Source: Thermus kawarayensis JCM 12314
GTDB taxonomy: Bacteria > Deinococcota > Deinococci > Deinococcales > Thermaceae
Direction of reading: 5' to 3'
Length of the DNA: 5,148 bases
Assembly: GCA_001311545.1 (NCBI GenBank)
Contig: BBBL01000137.1
Location: 1 to 5,148 of the forward strand
Shown piece after piece: positions 1 to 5,148 of the stretch. The position numbers and the translations under genes were made by a program. A model generated the notes under the pieces. The model saw only the letters and a list, made by a program, of their open reading frames with translations. It was not told where the DNA came from and searched no databases. Numbering within the stretch: position 1 is the first letter of the stretch; every line of letters begins with the position of its first letter.

Positions 1-307
1 GGCCCGTGCTGGAGGCCTACCCGGGGGAGTTGGGCTTCTGCTTTGACGCCGCCCACGCCCGGGTCTTCAGCCTGGCCCGGGACCCCGAACCCTGGCTCGC
101 CCCTCTCCCCCGGGCACCTGCACCTCAACGACACCGACGGGGTCCACGACCGCCACTGGAACCTGGCCGGGGGTGCTGGGCCACGGGGCGTGGCTCGGCC
201 CCTACCTGGACCGGACCCTGGTGCTGGAGGTGAGGGAGGAGCCGGAAGCCTCCCTGCTCTTCCTGAGGGAGATGGCGGGGGCGGCCCCCGGGGAGAGGGC
301 AGGGTGA
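1..307 (+). CDS. Sugar phosphate isomerase/epimerase-like TIM-barrel protein, 3' end only, two apparent frameshifts
   Basis: This is the C-terminal part of a xylose-isomerase-like TIM-barrel protein (the AP endonuclease 2/sugar phosphate isomerase superfamily). The recognisable pieces are GFCFDAAHA, read in the frame starting at base 3, then HLHLNDTDGVHDRHWNL in frame 1 from about 115, then GVLGHGAWLGPYLDRTLVLEV in frame 2 from about 170 to a TGA at 305-307. In this family the FD-AH and H-H-ND-G-D-H segments carry metal-binding and active-site residues of late barrel strands. Joining the three pieces needs one base removed from the C run 107-111 and one from the G run 169-173. The joined protein is smooth and has no internal stop, so I read it as one gene with two indel errors, although a decayed gene is possible. 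The substrate cannot be told from this fragment: it could be an isomerase, epimerase or another barrel enzyme. The 5' part lies outside the window. Confidence 0.72.
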
Positions 308-315
308 GCCGGGCC

Positions 316-344
316 ACTTTTACCCTACCCGGGTAAAGTATATG
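316..344 (+). promoter_or_regulatory. AT-richer promoter-like stretch with a TACCC/GGGTA inverted repeat
   Basis: The gap between the isomerase stop and the next gene contains the perfect 10-bp palindrome TACCCGGGTA at 326-335. It is preceded directly by another TACCC at 321-325, giving a direct repeat followed by an inverted copy. The longer arms TTTACCC (319-325) and GGGTAAA (331-337) can also pair around TACCC. The palindrome overlaps the best -10-like hexamers, TAAAGT (334-339) and TATATG (339-344), which suits an operator covering a promoter for the secreted-protein gene. No good -35 element is visible, so the promoter call is weak. The palindrome itself is plain in the sequence; its role is inferred. 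Confidence 0.4.
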
Positions 345-352
345 GTGGAAAT

Positions 353-368
353 GGGGACAAACGTCCCC
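353..368 (+). promoter_or_regulatory. Perfect 6-bp hairpin in the leader of the secreted-protein gene
   Basis: GGGGAC at 353-358 pairs perfectly with GTCCCC at 363-368 around the loop AAAC. It ends five bases before the purine-rich ribosome binding region (AAAAAGGAGGAA, 372-383). No T run follows, so it is not a terminator. It could stabilise the mRNA 5' end, tune ribosome access, or act as a 16-bp palindromic protein site in DNA. Confidence 0.4.
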
Positions 369-376
369 GCGAAAAA

Positions 377-383
377 GGAGGAA
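377..383 (+). promoter_or_regulatory. Strong ribosome binding site fixing the start at 387
   Basis: AAGGAGGAA (375-383) lies three bases before the ATG at 387. It decides between this start and an in-frame upstream ATG at 342, which has no such site and would put a polar extension in front of a good signal peptide. Confidence 0.75.
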
Positions 384-386
384 CCC

Positions 387-1036
387 ATGAAGCGCGTTAT
401 CGGACTGCCCATAAGCCTGTTGCTCATGGCCTTCGGCGGCGCCCAGGCCCAGGGCCTCTCCCTGGGCGAGCACCTGGTCCTCCGGGGCTACACCGGGCAG
501 GCCTTCGGCAAGGCCATGGCCGAGGTCCTGGGCCTGAAGAGCGTCCACGTGCTCACCAACAACACCTCCATCTGCGCCGCCCTGGTGGGGGCCATGGGGG
601 CGGGCTACCTGGACGCGGAGAACAGGCGGCGCATGGCGGCCACGGTCCTCTCCGCCCCCGCCGAGGTGCCCCCCCTCTCCCCCAAGGAGGAGGCCGTGGC
701 CCTCATCTACGGTGGCCAGGCCACCCCGGAGACCAACTACGGCCTCACCCTGGAGTCCCTGCGGGCCCTGGCCCGGGCCAACTACCCCGGGGCCCTCTTC
801 TTCCACCTCCGCATCTGGCTCCCGGCTTCGTGGCCAAGGCCGCCCAGGAGGACGCCCAGGTGGCCCGGTACCTGGCGGGCAAGAGCAACCTCTACGCCGT
901 GACGGCGGACCTGAACGCCAAGGTGGTCCGCCTGTGGCAGGTGGAGGTGAAGGAGGGCAAGCAGACCCCCGTGAAGGAGCTCGGGGCCATCCCCCTGAAC
1001 CCCGTCTGGGAGGACCTGCTCCGCCGCTCCCTCTGA
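387..1036 (+). CDS. Secreted protein of unknown function, one apparent frameshift
   Basis: I do not recognise this protein. The start at ATG 387 has an ideal ribosome binding site, and residues 1-21 form a signal peptide: MKR, then a hydrophobic core, then an AQA cleavage site before Q22. There is no lipobox cysteine, so the product is probably periplasmic or exported rather than a lipoprotein. After cleavage it is a soluble protein with one cysteine (C63), the segment TNNTSICAALVGAMGAGYLD, a proline-rich turn (about 91-98) and an alternating C-terminal part, about 168-203, that looks like beta strands. The first frame covers residues 1-146 and would read on out of frame to a stop near 902. 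From about 824 the coding frame shifts by one base, and RIWLP continues as GFVAKAAQEDAQVARYLAG to TGA 1034-1036. Adding one C to the CCC at 821-823 gives a 216-residue protein. A terminator follows at once, so it seems to be its own transcription unit. Confidence 0.68.
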
Positions 1037-1051
1037 GCCCCACGGGCCACC

Positions 1052-1086
1052 CCCCCGGGGCCCGTCCCCGGGGGCTTTCCCTTTTG
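1052..1086 (+). terminator. Intrinsic terminator after the secreted-protein gene
   Basis: CCCCCGGGG at 1052-1060 pairs with CCCCGGGGG at 1066-1074 around the loop CCCGT, a perfect 9-bp GC stem. It is followed by the T-rich tail CTTTCCCTTTT (1075-1085). It begins 15 bases after the stop codon at 1036 and separates this gene from the ugp operon. Confidence 0.8.
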
Positions 1087-1089
1087 CCC

Positions 1090-1126
1090 ATGACGCCCCT
1101 CTGACAGCGGGCCCCTAGGGTGGGGG
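1090..1126 (+). promoter_or_regulatory. Putative ugp operon promoter/operator
   Basis: Between the terminator and ugpA lie TGAC at 1091, TGAC at 1102 and TAGGGTGGGGG at 1116-1126. The same three elements stand at exactly the same distances upstream of surE. ATGACG (1090-1095) is a fair -35 hexamer and TAGGGT (1116-1121) fits the loose TANNNT form of a -10, but the 20-base spacer is longer than the usual 16-18. The TGAC repeats may therefore be a regulator site rather than, or as well as, a -35. GGTGGGGG (1119-1126) can also serve as the ribosome binding site for the ATG at 1132. Confidence 0.45.
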
Positions 1127-1131
1127 ACGGT

Positions 1132-2035
1132 ATGGCCGTGGCCCTGAGCAAGGTCCGCCTTCGGGGAGGAGGGGCCTCCCTCGAGGCCCTCCCCTTCCTC
1201 CTCCCCGCCTACGGCCTCTTCCTCCTCTTCATGATCCTCCCCGTGCTGGAAGCCCTGTGGCTCTCCCTGCACCGCGAGGACCTCTTCGGGCGGGGCCGGG
1301 AGTGGGCGGGCCTGGGGAACTACCTCGAGGCCCTCTCCCGCCCGGAGTTCTGGAAAAGCGCCCTCCTCACCCTGAAGTTCGCCGCCATCGTGGCCCCCCT
1401 GGAGCTCCTCCTGGGCCTCCTCGCCGCCCTCCTAGTCTACCGGCCCTATCCGGGGGTGGCCCTCTTCCGCACCCTCTTCTTCCTCACCACCGCCGTGCCC
1501 ACCGCCGTGGCCGCCGTGGCCTGGGGCTGGTTCCTGCACCCCGTGGGGGGGTGGGCCAACCAGGCCCTGAAGGCCCTGGGGCTTCCCCCCCAGCCCTGGC
1601 TCACCTCCCACCGAGCTCGCCTCCCCCACCCTGGCGGTGATCACCGCCTGGGCCGGGGTGGGCTTCACCGCCATCCTCCTCACCGCCGGGTTGCAGAGCA
1701 TCCCGGAGGAGGTGCTGGAAGCGGCCACCGTGGACGGGGCCGGGCCTCTCACCCGCTTCTTCCGCATCACCCTGCCCCTCCTCTCCCCCACCCTCTTCCT
1801 GGTGGGCCTCCTCCTGGTCCTCAAGAGCCTCACCGCCTTCGGCCAGATCCACCTCCTCACCCGCGGCGGCCCGGCGGAAAGCTCCACGGTCCTCATCTAC
1901 CGGGTCTACCAGGACGCCTTTTTCAACTTCCAGGTGCCCCTGGCGGCGGCGGAGGCCCTCCTCCTCTTCCTGGTCCTCCTCCTCCTGGCCGCCCTGCAGT
2001 TCTGGCTCCTGGGCCGGAGGGTGCACTATGCGTAG
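1132..2035 (+). CDS. ugpA: ABC transporter permease UgpA (glycerol-3-phosphate/glycerophosphodiester uptake), one apparent frameshift
   Basis: UgpA is one of two inner-membrane permease subunits that form the channel for the ligand delivered by UgpB. The protein, joined to 300 residues (E. coli UgpA is close to 293), has an N-terminal hydrophobic helix (about 21-46) and several more spans (about 77-103, 110-135, 166-186, 215-234, 270-293). The permease EAA loop is EEVLEAATVDGAGPLTRFFRI (191-211) followed by TLPL, the site that docks on the ATPase. The end, RRVHYA, resembles the KVRYQ end of E. coli UgpA. Frame 1 reads well to PWLTS near 1608, then frame 2 continues as TELASPTLAVITAWAGVG. Removing one C from 1607-1609 restores a single frame; unrepaired, frame 1 would run on out of frame to about 2202. 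I chose ATG 1132 over the in-frame GTG at 1120, which would use up the G-rich ribosome binding site. It is the first gene of the operon and overlaps ugpE by 8 bp. Confidence 0.82.
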
Positions 2036-2840
2036 CCTCAGGAAGCTCCTCCCCACCTACCTCCTGGCGGGCCTCTACGCCTTTCTCCTGGTCCTCCCCC
2101 TCCTCACCCTCCTCTCCGCCAGCCTGCGGAGCGAGGCCGACCTCTACGCCCCGGGCCTCCTTCCCCCTGAACCCAGCCTGGAACCCTACCGGGAGGCCCT
2201 GACCAAGTACCCCCTGGCCCGCTTCCTCCTCAACAGCCTCCTGGTCTCCACCGCGGTGACCCTGGGGGTCCTGGCCACCAGCCTCCTCGCCGCCTACGCC
2301 CTGGCCCGGATGCGCTTCCCCGGCCGGGAGGCCCTCTTCGGGCTGGCCGTGGCCCTCCTCCTGGTGCCGGGAGGCCACCTTCCTCCCCTCTACCTCCTGG
2401 TGGACCGGCTGGGCTGGCTGGACACCTACCTGGCCCTGGCCGTGCCCTTCCTGGCCAGCCCCCTGGGGGTCTTCCTCCTCCGCCAGTTCCTCAGGACCAT
2501 CCCCGAGGACTACTTCGACGCCGCCCGCATAGATGGGGCGGGCCACTGGCAGATGCTCCGCCACGTGGCCCTGCCCCTCACCGCCCCGGCCCTGGGGGCC
2601 CTGGCCGCCCTCACCTTCATCGGCACCTGGAACATGTACCTCTGGCCCCTGGTGGTCACCAAAAGCCGGGAGATGCAGACGGCCCAGATCGCGGTGAACT
2701 TCATCCTCAACGAGGAGGTGGCCCGCTGGAACGTGGTGGCCGCGGGGGCCATCCTGGTCCTCCTCCCCACCCTGTTGGCCTTCCTGCTCGCCCAAAGGGC
2801 CTTCGTGCGCGGCATCGCCCTGGGCGGGCTGAAGGGTTAG
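2028..2840 (+). CDS. ugpE: ABC transporter permease UgpE
   Basis: UgpE is the second permease subunit of the importer, paired with UgpA. It has 270 residues, with hydrophobic spans near 11-31, 68-93, 102-124, 134-152, 186-208 and 238-258. The EAA loop EDYFDAARIDGAGHWQMLRHV (160-180) is followed by ALPL and later by TFIGTWNMYLWPL, which matches the UgpE/MalG type of carbohydrate permease (E. coli UgpE has ARIDGA and YGWNQYLWPL there). The start ATG lies inside the end of ugpA (ATGCGTAG, 2028-2035), implying translational coupling. The frame is open throughout, but residues 116-119 (GHLP) look wrong: in the next frame the bases read as ATFLP, which fits the family's usual VPG-E-x-T-x-x-PLYLL pattern. 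Two nearby indels that cancel out (G run 2369-2371 and C run 2385-2388) would explain this. Confidence 0.88.
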   Translation: MRSLRKLLPTYLLAGLYAFLLVLPLLTLLSASLRSEADLYAPGLLPPEPSLEPYREALTKYPLARFLLNSLLVSTAVTLGVLATSLLAAYALARMRFPGREALFGLAVALLLVPGGHLPPLYLLVDRLGWLDTYLALAVPFLASPLGVFLLRQFLRTIPEDYFDAARIDGAGHWQMLRHVALPLTAPALGALAALTFIGTWNMYLWPLVVTKSREMQTAQIAVNFILNEEVARWNVVAAGAILVLLPTLLAFLLAQRAFVRGIALGGLKG

Positions 2841-2845
2841 GAGGT
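2839..2845 (+). promoter_or_regulatory. Ribosome binding site of ugpB
   Basis: AGGAGGT begins within the ugpE stop codon (TAG 2838-2840) and sits three bases before the ugpB ATG at 2849. It is the strongest Shine-Dalgarno match in the operon. This fits the need for more binding protein than permease. Confidence 0.75.
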
Positions 2846-2848
2846 TAT

Positions 2849-4162
2849 ATGGCGAGGCGAATCTGGCTAAAGGCGGCTCTTTTCCTGGCCCTCACCCTGG
2901 GCGCGGCCCAGGCCCAGAGGCTCACCGTGGAGTTCTGGCACTCCATGGGCGGGGTCCTGGGGGAGGCCACCGAGGCCCTGGTGAAGGACTTCAACGCCAG
3001 CCAGGACCGGGTGCAGGTCAAGGCCCAGTACGTGGGGAGCTACGACGACGGGATCAACAAGCTCCTGGCGGCCCTGCGGGCGGGGCGGGGCTACCCCCAC
3101 GTGATCCAGATCTACGACATCGGGGCCCGCATGATGGCGGACTCCGGCGCCGTGGTGCCCCTGGAGGACCTGGCCCGCAAGGACGGGTTTGACCTGGACC
3201 GCTTCCTGCCCCAGCCCCGGAACTACTACACCATAGAGGGCAAGCTCTACGGCCTCCCCTTCAACTCCTCCAACCCCATCCTCTACTTCAACATGGCCGC
3301 CTTCCAGGAGGCGGGGATCCCCTTCAAGCCCACCTGGACCCTGAAGGACCTGGAGGAGGCCGCCCGCAAGCTCACCAAGAAGGACGCCCAGGGGCGCACG
3401 GTGCGCTACGGGCTCTCCATTCCCATTGATTCCTGGTTCGTGGAGCAGATCTCCTACAACTCCGGGGAGTACTTCTGCAACAACGAGAACGGCCGAAAGG
3501 CCCGGGCCACGGCGGTGACCTTCGACAACCCCGCGGCGGTGGCCTTCCTGGACATGTACGCCCGGCTGGTGCGGGAAGGGGTGGCGGCCAACACGGGCCG
3601 CACCTGGGCGGACTCCCAGAGCCTCTTCGCCCAGGGACAGGCGGCCATGGCCAGCTACTCCACCGCAAGCCTCACCGGGGTCCTGCGCCAGATCGGGAAC
3701 CGCTTCCCCTTGCGCACCGCCTACTTCCCCTACCTGAAGGAGCGCAACGGGGTGGCCATCGGCGGGGCCGCCCTCTACGTCCTCAAGGGCTTCCCTGAGG
3801 CGGAGACCCAGGCCGCCTGGAGCTTCGTCCGCTTCCTCCTGGAGCCCAAGACCCAGGCCAAGTGGCACCTGGCCACGGGCTACTTCCCGGTGGTGAAGGG
3901 GGTGGCGGAGCTCCCCGAGGTGCGCCAGGCCCACGTGCGGCAACCCAACTACACCACCGCCATCCAGCAACTGGCCACCAGCAAGGTGAACTACGCCAGC
4001 GCGGGCTGCCTCATGGGCTCCTTCCCCGAGATCCGCCAGTACGTGCAGGCGGCCTGGGAGGAGGCCCTGAAGGGTAAGCCCGCCGGGCAGGCCCTTAAGG
4101 AGGCCAAGGCCAAGGCGGACGCCGCCCTGGAACGGTACAACCGGAGCGCCTCCACCCGCTAG
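2849..4162 (+). CDS. ugpB: Periplasmic binding protein UgpB for glycerol-3-phosphate/glycerophosphocholine-type ligands
   Basis: This is the solute-binding protein of the importer, a family 1 extracellular binding protein of 437 residues (E. coli UgpB has 438). Residues 1-22 are a signal peptide ending in AQA, with no lipobox. Aligned by eye to E. coli UgpB it shares FWHSMGG (29-35), PFNSSNPILYFN (137-148), IGGAALYVLKG (304-314), WHLATGYFP (339-347) and MGSFPEIR (389-396). The ligand residues I recall for E. coli UgpB (Y65, E89, S144, W169, G307, Y346, R397) correspond to Y65, D90, S141, W163, G305 or G306, Y345 and R396. All are kept except Glu to Asp at 90. Glycerol-3-phosphate or a glycerophosphodiester such as glycerophosphocholine is therefore the likely ligand; I recall the T. 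thermophilus homologue being studied as a glycerophosphocholine binder. The frame is intact over its whole length, unlike most neighbours. It is the last operon gene, whereas in E. coli ugpB comes first. A maltose-type sugar ligand is less likely given the pocket. Confidence 0.88.
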   Translation: MARRIWLKAALFLALTLGAAQAQRLTVEFWHSMGGVLGEATEALVKDFNASQDRVQVKAQYVGSYDDGINKLLAALRAGRGYPHVIQIYDIGARMMADSGAVVPLEDLARKDGFDLDRFLPQPRNYYTIEGKLYGLPFNSSNPILYFNMAAFQEAGIPFKPTWTLKDLEEAARKLTKKDAQGRTVRYGLSIPIDSWFVEQISYNSGEYFCNNENGRKARATAVTFDNPAAVAFLDMYARLVREGVAANTGRTWADSQSLFAQGQAAMASYSTASLTGVLRQIGNRFPLRTAYFPYLKERNGVAIGGAALYVLKGFPEAETQAAWSFVRFLLEPKTQAKWHLATGYFPVVKGVAELPEVRQAHVRQPNYTTAIQQLATSKVNYASAGCLMGSFPEIRQYVQAAWEEALKGKPAGQALKEAKAKADAALERYNRSASTR

Positions 4163-4180
4163 GGGTCCCGGGGCGGCAAG

Positions 4181-4210
4181 GCCCCCCTTCCCGGGGGGCT
4201 TCCTTTCTTG
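4181..4210 (+). terminator. Intrinsic terminator of the ugp operon
   Basis: GCCCCCC at 4181-4187 pairs with GGGGGGC at 4193-4199 around the loop TTCCC, followed by the T-rich tail TTCCTTTCTT (4200-4209). It lies 18 bases after the ugpB stop and closely resembles the terminator at 1052-1086. The T-rich tail runs directly into the TTGACC of the surE promoter. Confidence 0.78.
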
Positions 4211-4244
4211 ACCCCCTCCTGACGGGGAGGGTTTAAGGTGGGGG
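4208..4244 (+). promoter_or_regulatory. Putative surE promoter, possibly giving a nearly leaderless mRNA
   Basis: TTGACC at 4208-4213 is a good -35. Possible -10 elements are TTTAAG (4232-4237, 18-base spacer) or TAAGGT (4234-4239, 20-base spacer). Either would start transcription within a few bases of the ATG at 4246, so the mRNA may be leaderless or almost so, as is common in Thermus. GGTGGGGG (4237-4244) could alternatively act as a ribosome binding site if transcription starts further upstream. TGAC occurs at 4209 and again at 4220, the same 11-base period seen upstream of ugpA. Confidence 0.55.
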
Positions 4245-4245
4245 C

Positions 4246-4978
4246 ATGCGGATCCTGGTGACCAACGACGACGGCATCTACAGCCCCGGCCTTTGGGCCC
4301 TGGCCGAGGCCGCCTCCCAGTTCGGGGAGGTGGTGGTGGCCGCCCCCGACACGGAGCAGAGCGCCACGGGCCACGCCATCTCCATCGCCCACCCCGTGCG
4401 GGCTACCCCCACGCCTCCCCCTGCAAAACCCCTACTTCCCCGCCTACCGGGTGCGGGGGACCCCCGCGGACTGCGTGGCCCTGGGCCTCCACCTCTTTGA
4501 CCCCGTGGACCTGGTGCTCTCGGGGGTGAATCTAGGGAGCAACCTGGGCCACGAGATCTGGCACTCGGGCACCGTGGCCGCCGCCAAGCAGGGGTACCTC
4601 TTCGGCCTCCCGGCGGCGGCCTTCAGCCTGGCCTTGAACGGGGAGAACCCGGACTTCCAGGCCCTCCGCCCCTGGCTTCTGCGCACCCTGGAAACCCTCC
4701 TCCGCCTGGAGCGGCCCTTCCTGGTAAACGTCAACTTCCCCCCGAGGCCCAAGGGCCTCCTCTGGACCCGCCAGTCGGTGCGGACCTACGAGGGGGTGGT
4801 GGTCCCGGGGGCGGACCCCATGGGCAGGCCCTTCTACTGGTTCGCCGCCCGGCCCGTGCGCCAGGCGGAGGAGGGGACGGACCGCTGGGCGGTGGAACAG
4901 GGCTTCGTCTCCGCCACCCCTTTACGGCTGGACCTCACCGACGAAACCCGCCTCCAGCCCACCCTGGCCCATGATTAG
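4246..4978 (+). CDS. surE: 5'/3'-nucleotidase SurE, two apparent frameshifts
   Basis: SurE is a cytoplasmic, metal-dependent phosphatase that removes phosphate from nucleoside monophosphates and is linked to stationary-phase survival. The N-terminus [15 protein letters not shown] carries the metal ligands D8 and D9. [15 protein letters not shown] supplies S39, and [10 protein letters not shown] supplies N96 (numbering after repair), matching the T. maritima ligand set D8, D9, S39, N95. [11 protein letters not shown] is the usual SurE core motif. The repaired length is 244, equal to my memory of T. thermophilus SurE, whose C-terminus reads the same. Frame 1 runs to HPVRA near 4403, frame 3 gives YPHASP, and frame 2 from 4421 gives [21 protein letters not shown] to TAG 4976-4978. 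One missing base near 4402-4404 and one missing C in 4417-4421 explain both steps. Unrepaired, translation would stop near 4500. The gene has its own promoter after the ugp terminator and overlaps the next gene. Confidence 0.88.
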
Positions 4979-5148
4979 CCTGCTCATCCCCACCCGGGGG
5001 AGGCCGGCCCTCCTCCGGGAGGCCCTGGCCTCCCTGGGGCGCCAGACCTTTTCCCGGTTTGAGGCGGTGGTGGTGGACGACGGGGCGGGGGAGGGCCTAG
5101 AGGTGGTGGCCTCCTCGGGGGACCCCCGCTTCCGGGCCTTCCCAAACC
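4971..5148 (+). CDS. Family 2 glycosyltransferase, N-terminal fragment
   Basis: The 59 visible residues are the start of a GT-A fold glycosyltransferase of family GT2. [22 protein letters not shown] is the first beta strand plus helix (usually written as S-x-x-I-P-T-x-x-R), followed by [14 protein letters not shown] (25-38), where D36 and D37 are the conserved nucleotide-sugar binding aspartates. The enzyme probably transfers a sugar from a nucleotide sugar to a polysaccharide or lipid acceptor; the acceptor cannot be told from this part. The ATG overlaps the surE stop by 8 bp (ATGATTAG, 4971-4978), so the two are probably one transcript with coupled translation. The gene continues beyond the window, and its visible frame is clean. 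Confidence 0.82.
   Translation, partial: MISLLIPTRGRPALLREALASLGRQTFSRFEAVVVDDGAGEGLEVVASSGDPRFRAFPN

Noticed and set aside
342..386. In-frame upstream ATG for the secreted protein
   Set aside because: It has no ribosome binding site and would bury the signal peptide; ATG 387 has an ideal site.
1120..1131. In-frame GTG start upstream of ugpA
   Set aside because: It lies within the G-rich element that is the only ribosome binding candidate; ATG 1132 fits better.
1037..1131. A small gene hidden in the intergenic region
   Set aside because: The space is filled by a terminator and promoter-like elements, with no start plus ribosome binding site combination.
1601..2056. Minus-strand open frames opposite the 3' half of ugpA, including one at 1432-1896
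   Set aside because: They are Glu- or Arg-rich shadows with no family resemblance or start signals.
1923..2795. A 290-codon open frame on the minus strand opposite ugpE
   Set aside because: Low-complexity Glu/Gly/Gln-rich translation caused by Leu- and Pro-rich membrane codons on the other strand.
2867..3970. A 367-codon open frame on the minus strand opposite ugpB
   Set aside because: It mirrors ugpB codon periodicity in GC-rich DNA, is rich in Gly, Val, Leu and His without motifs, and has no ribosome binding site. The plus-strand gene is certain.
4399..4425. Programmed frameshifting in surE
   Set aside because: Thermus dnaX slips on a long A run; here two separate breaks lie at short or no runs, and the relative I recall needs none.
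1..5148. CRISPR array, tRNA, rRNA or insertion sequence
   Set aside because: I saw no spaced repeats, cloverleaf, rRNA core segment, transposase motif or terminal inverted repeats.

Overview
The window looks like chromosomal DNA from a Thermus species. Evidence: very high G+C, near-exclusive use of G/C-ending codons, GGAGG-type ribosome binding sites, and a SurE protein that from memory reads almost like the Thermus thermophilus enzyme (same 244-residue reconstructed length, same C-terminal LQPTLAHD). All genes lie on the + strand.

Layout: (1) 1-307, the 3' end of a TIM-barrel sugar phosphate isomerase/epimerase-like gene. (2) 308-386, a short regulatory gap with a TACCC-type palindrome, a perfect 6-bp hairpin and a strong ribosome binding site. 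(3) 387-1036, a secreted protein of unknown function. (4) 1052-1086, a GC-rich intrinsic terminator. (5) 1132-4162, a three-gene ABC importer operon, ugpA-ugpE-ugpB, for sn-glycerol-3-phosphate or glycerophosphodiesters. The binding protein comes last and no ATPase gene is present. (6) 4181-4210, a second terminator. (7) 4246-4978, surE, a nucleotidase/phosphatase, overlapping by 8 bp (8) the start of a family 2 glycosyltransferase at 4971 that runs off the window.

The importer works as a unit. UgpB captures the phosphorylated glycerol compound in the periplasm, and UgpA and UgpE form the membrane channel. An ATPase must come from elsewhere, probably a shared MalK/UgpC-type subunit. SurE removes phosphate from nucleotides, so both transcription units could touch phosphate metabolism, but no direct link is shown.

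Two things stand out. First, the junctions before ugpA and before surE share one design: a terminator, then TGAC, TGAC and TARGGTGGGGG in identical register (25 of 36 positions identical without gaps). They may be co-regulated promoters. Second, reading frames break repeatedly at short C or G runs: twice in the isomerase, once in the secreted protein, once in ugpA, twice in surE, plus a self-cancelling cluster in ugpE. Protein homology continues smoothly across each break, so base-calling or assembly indels are much likelier than real gene decay. I see no clearly novel system; the shared promoter design and the unknown secreted protein are the best leads.
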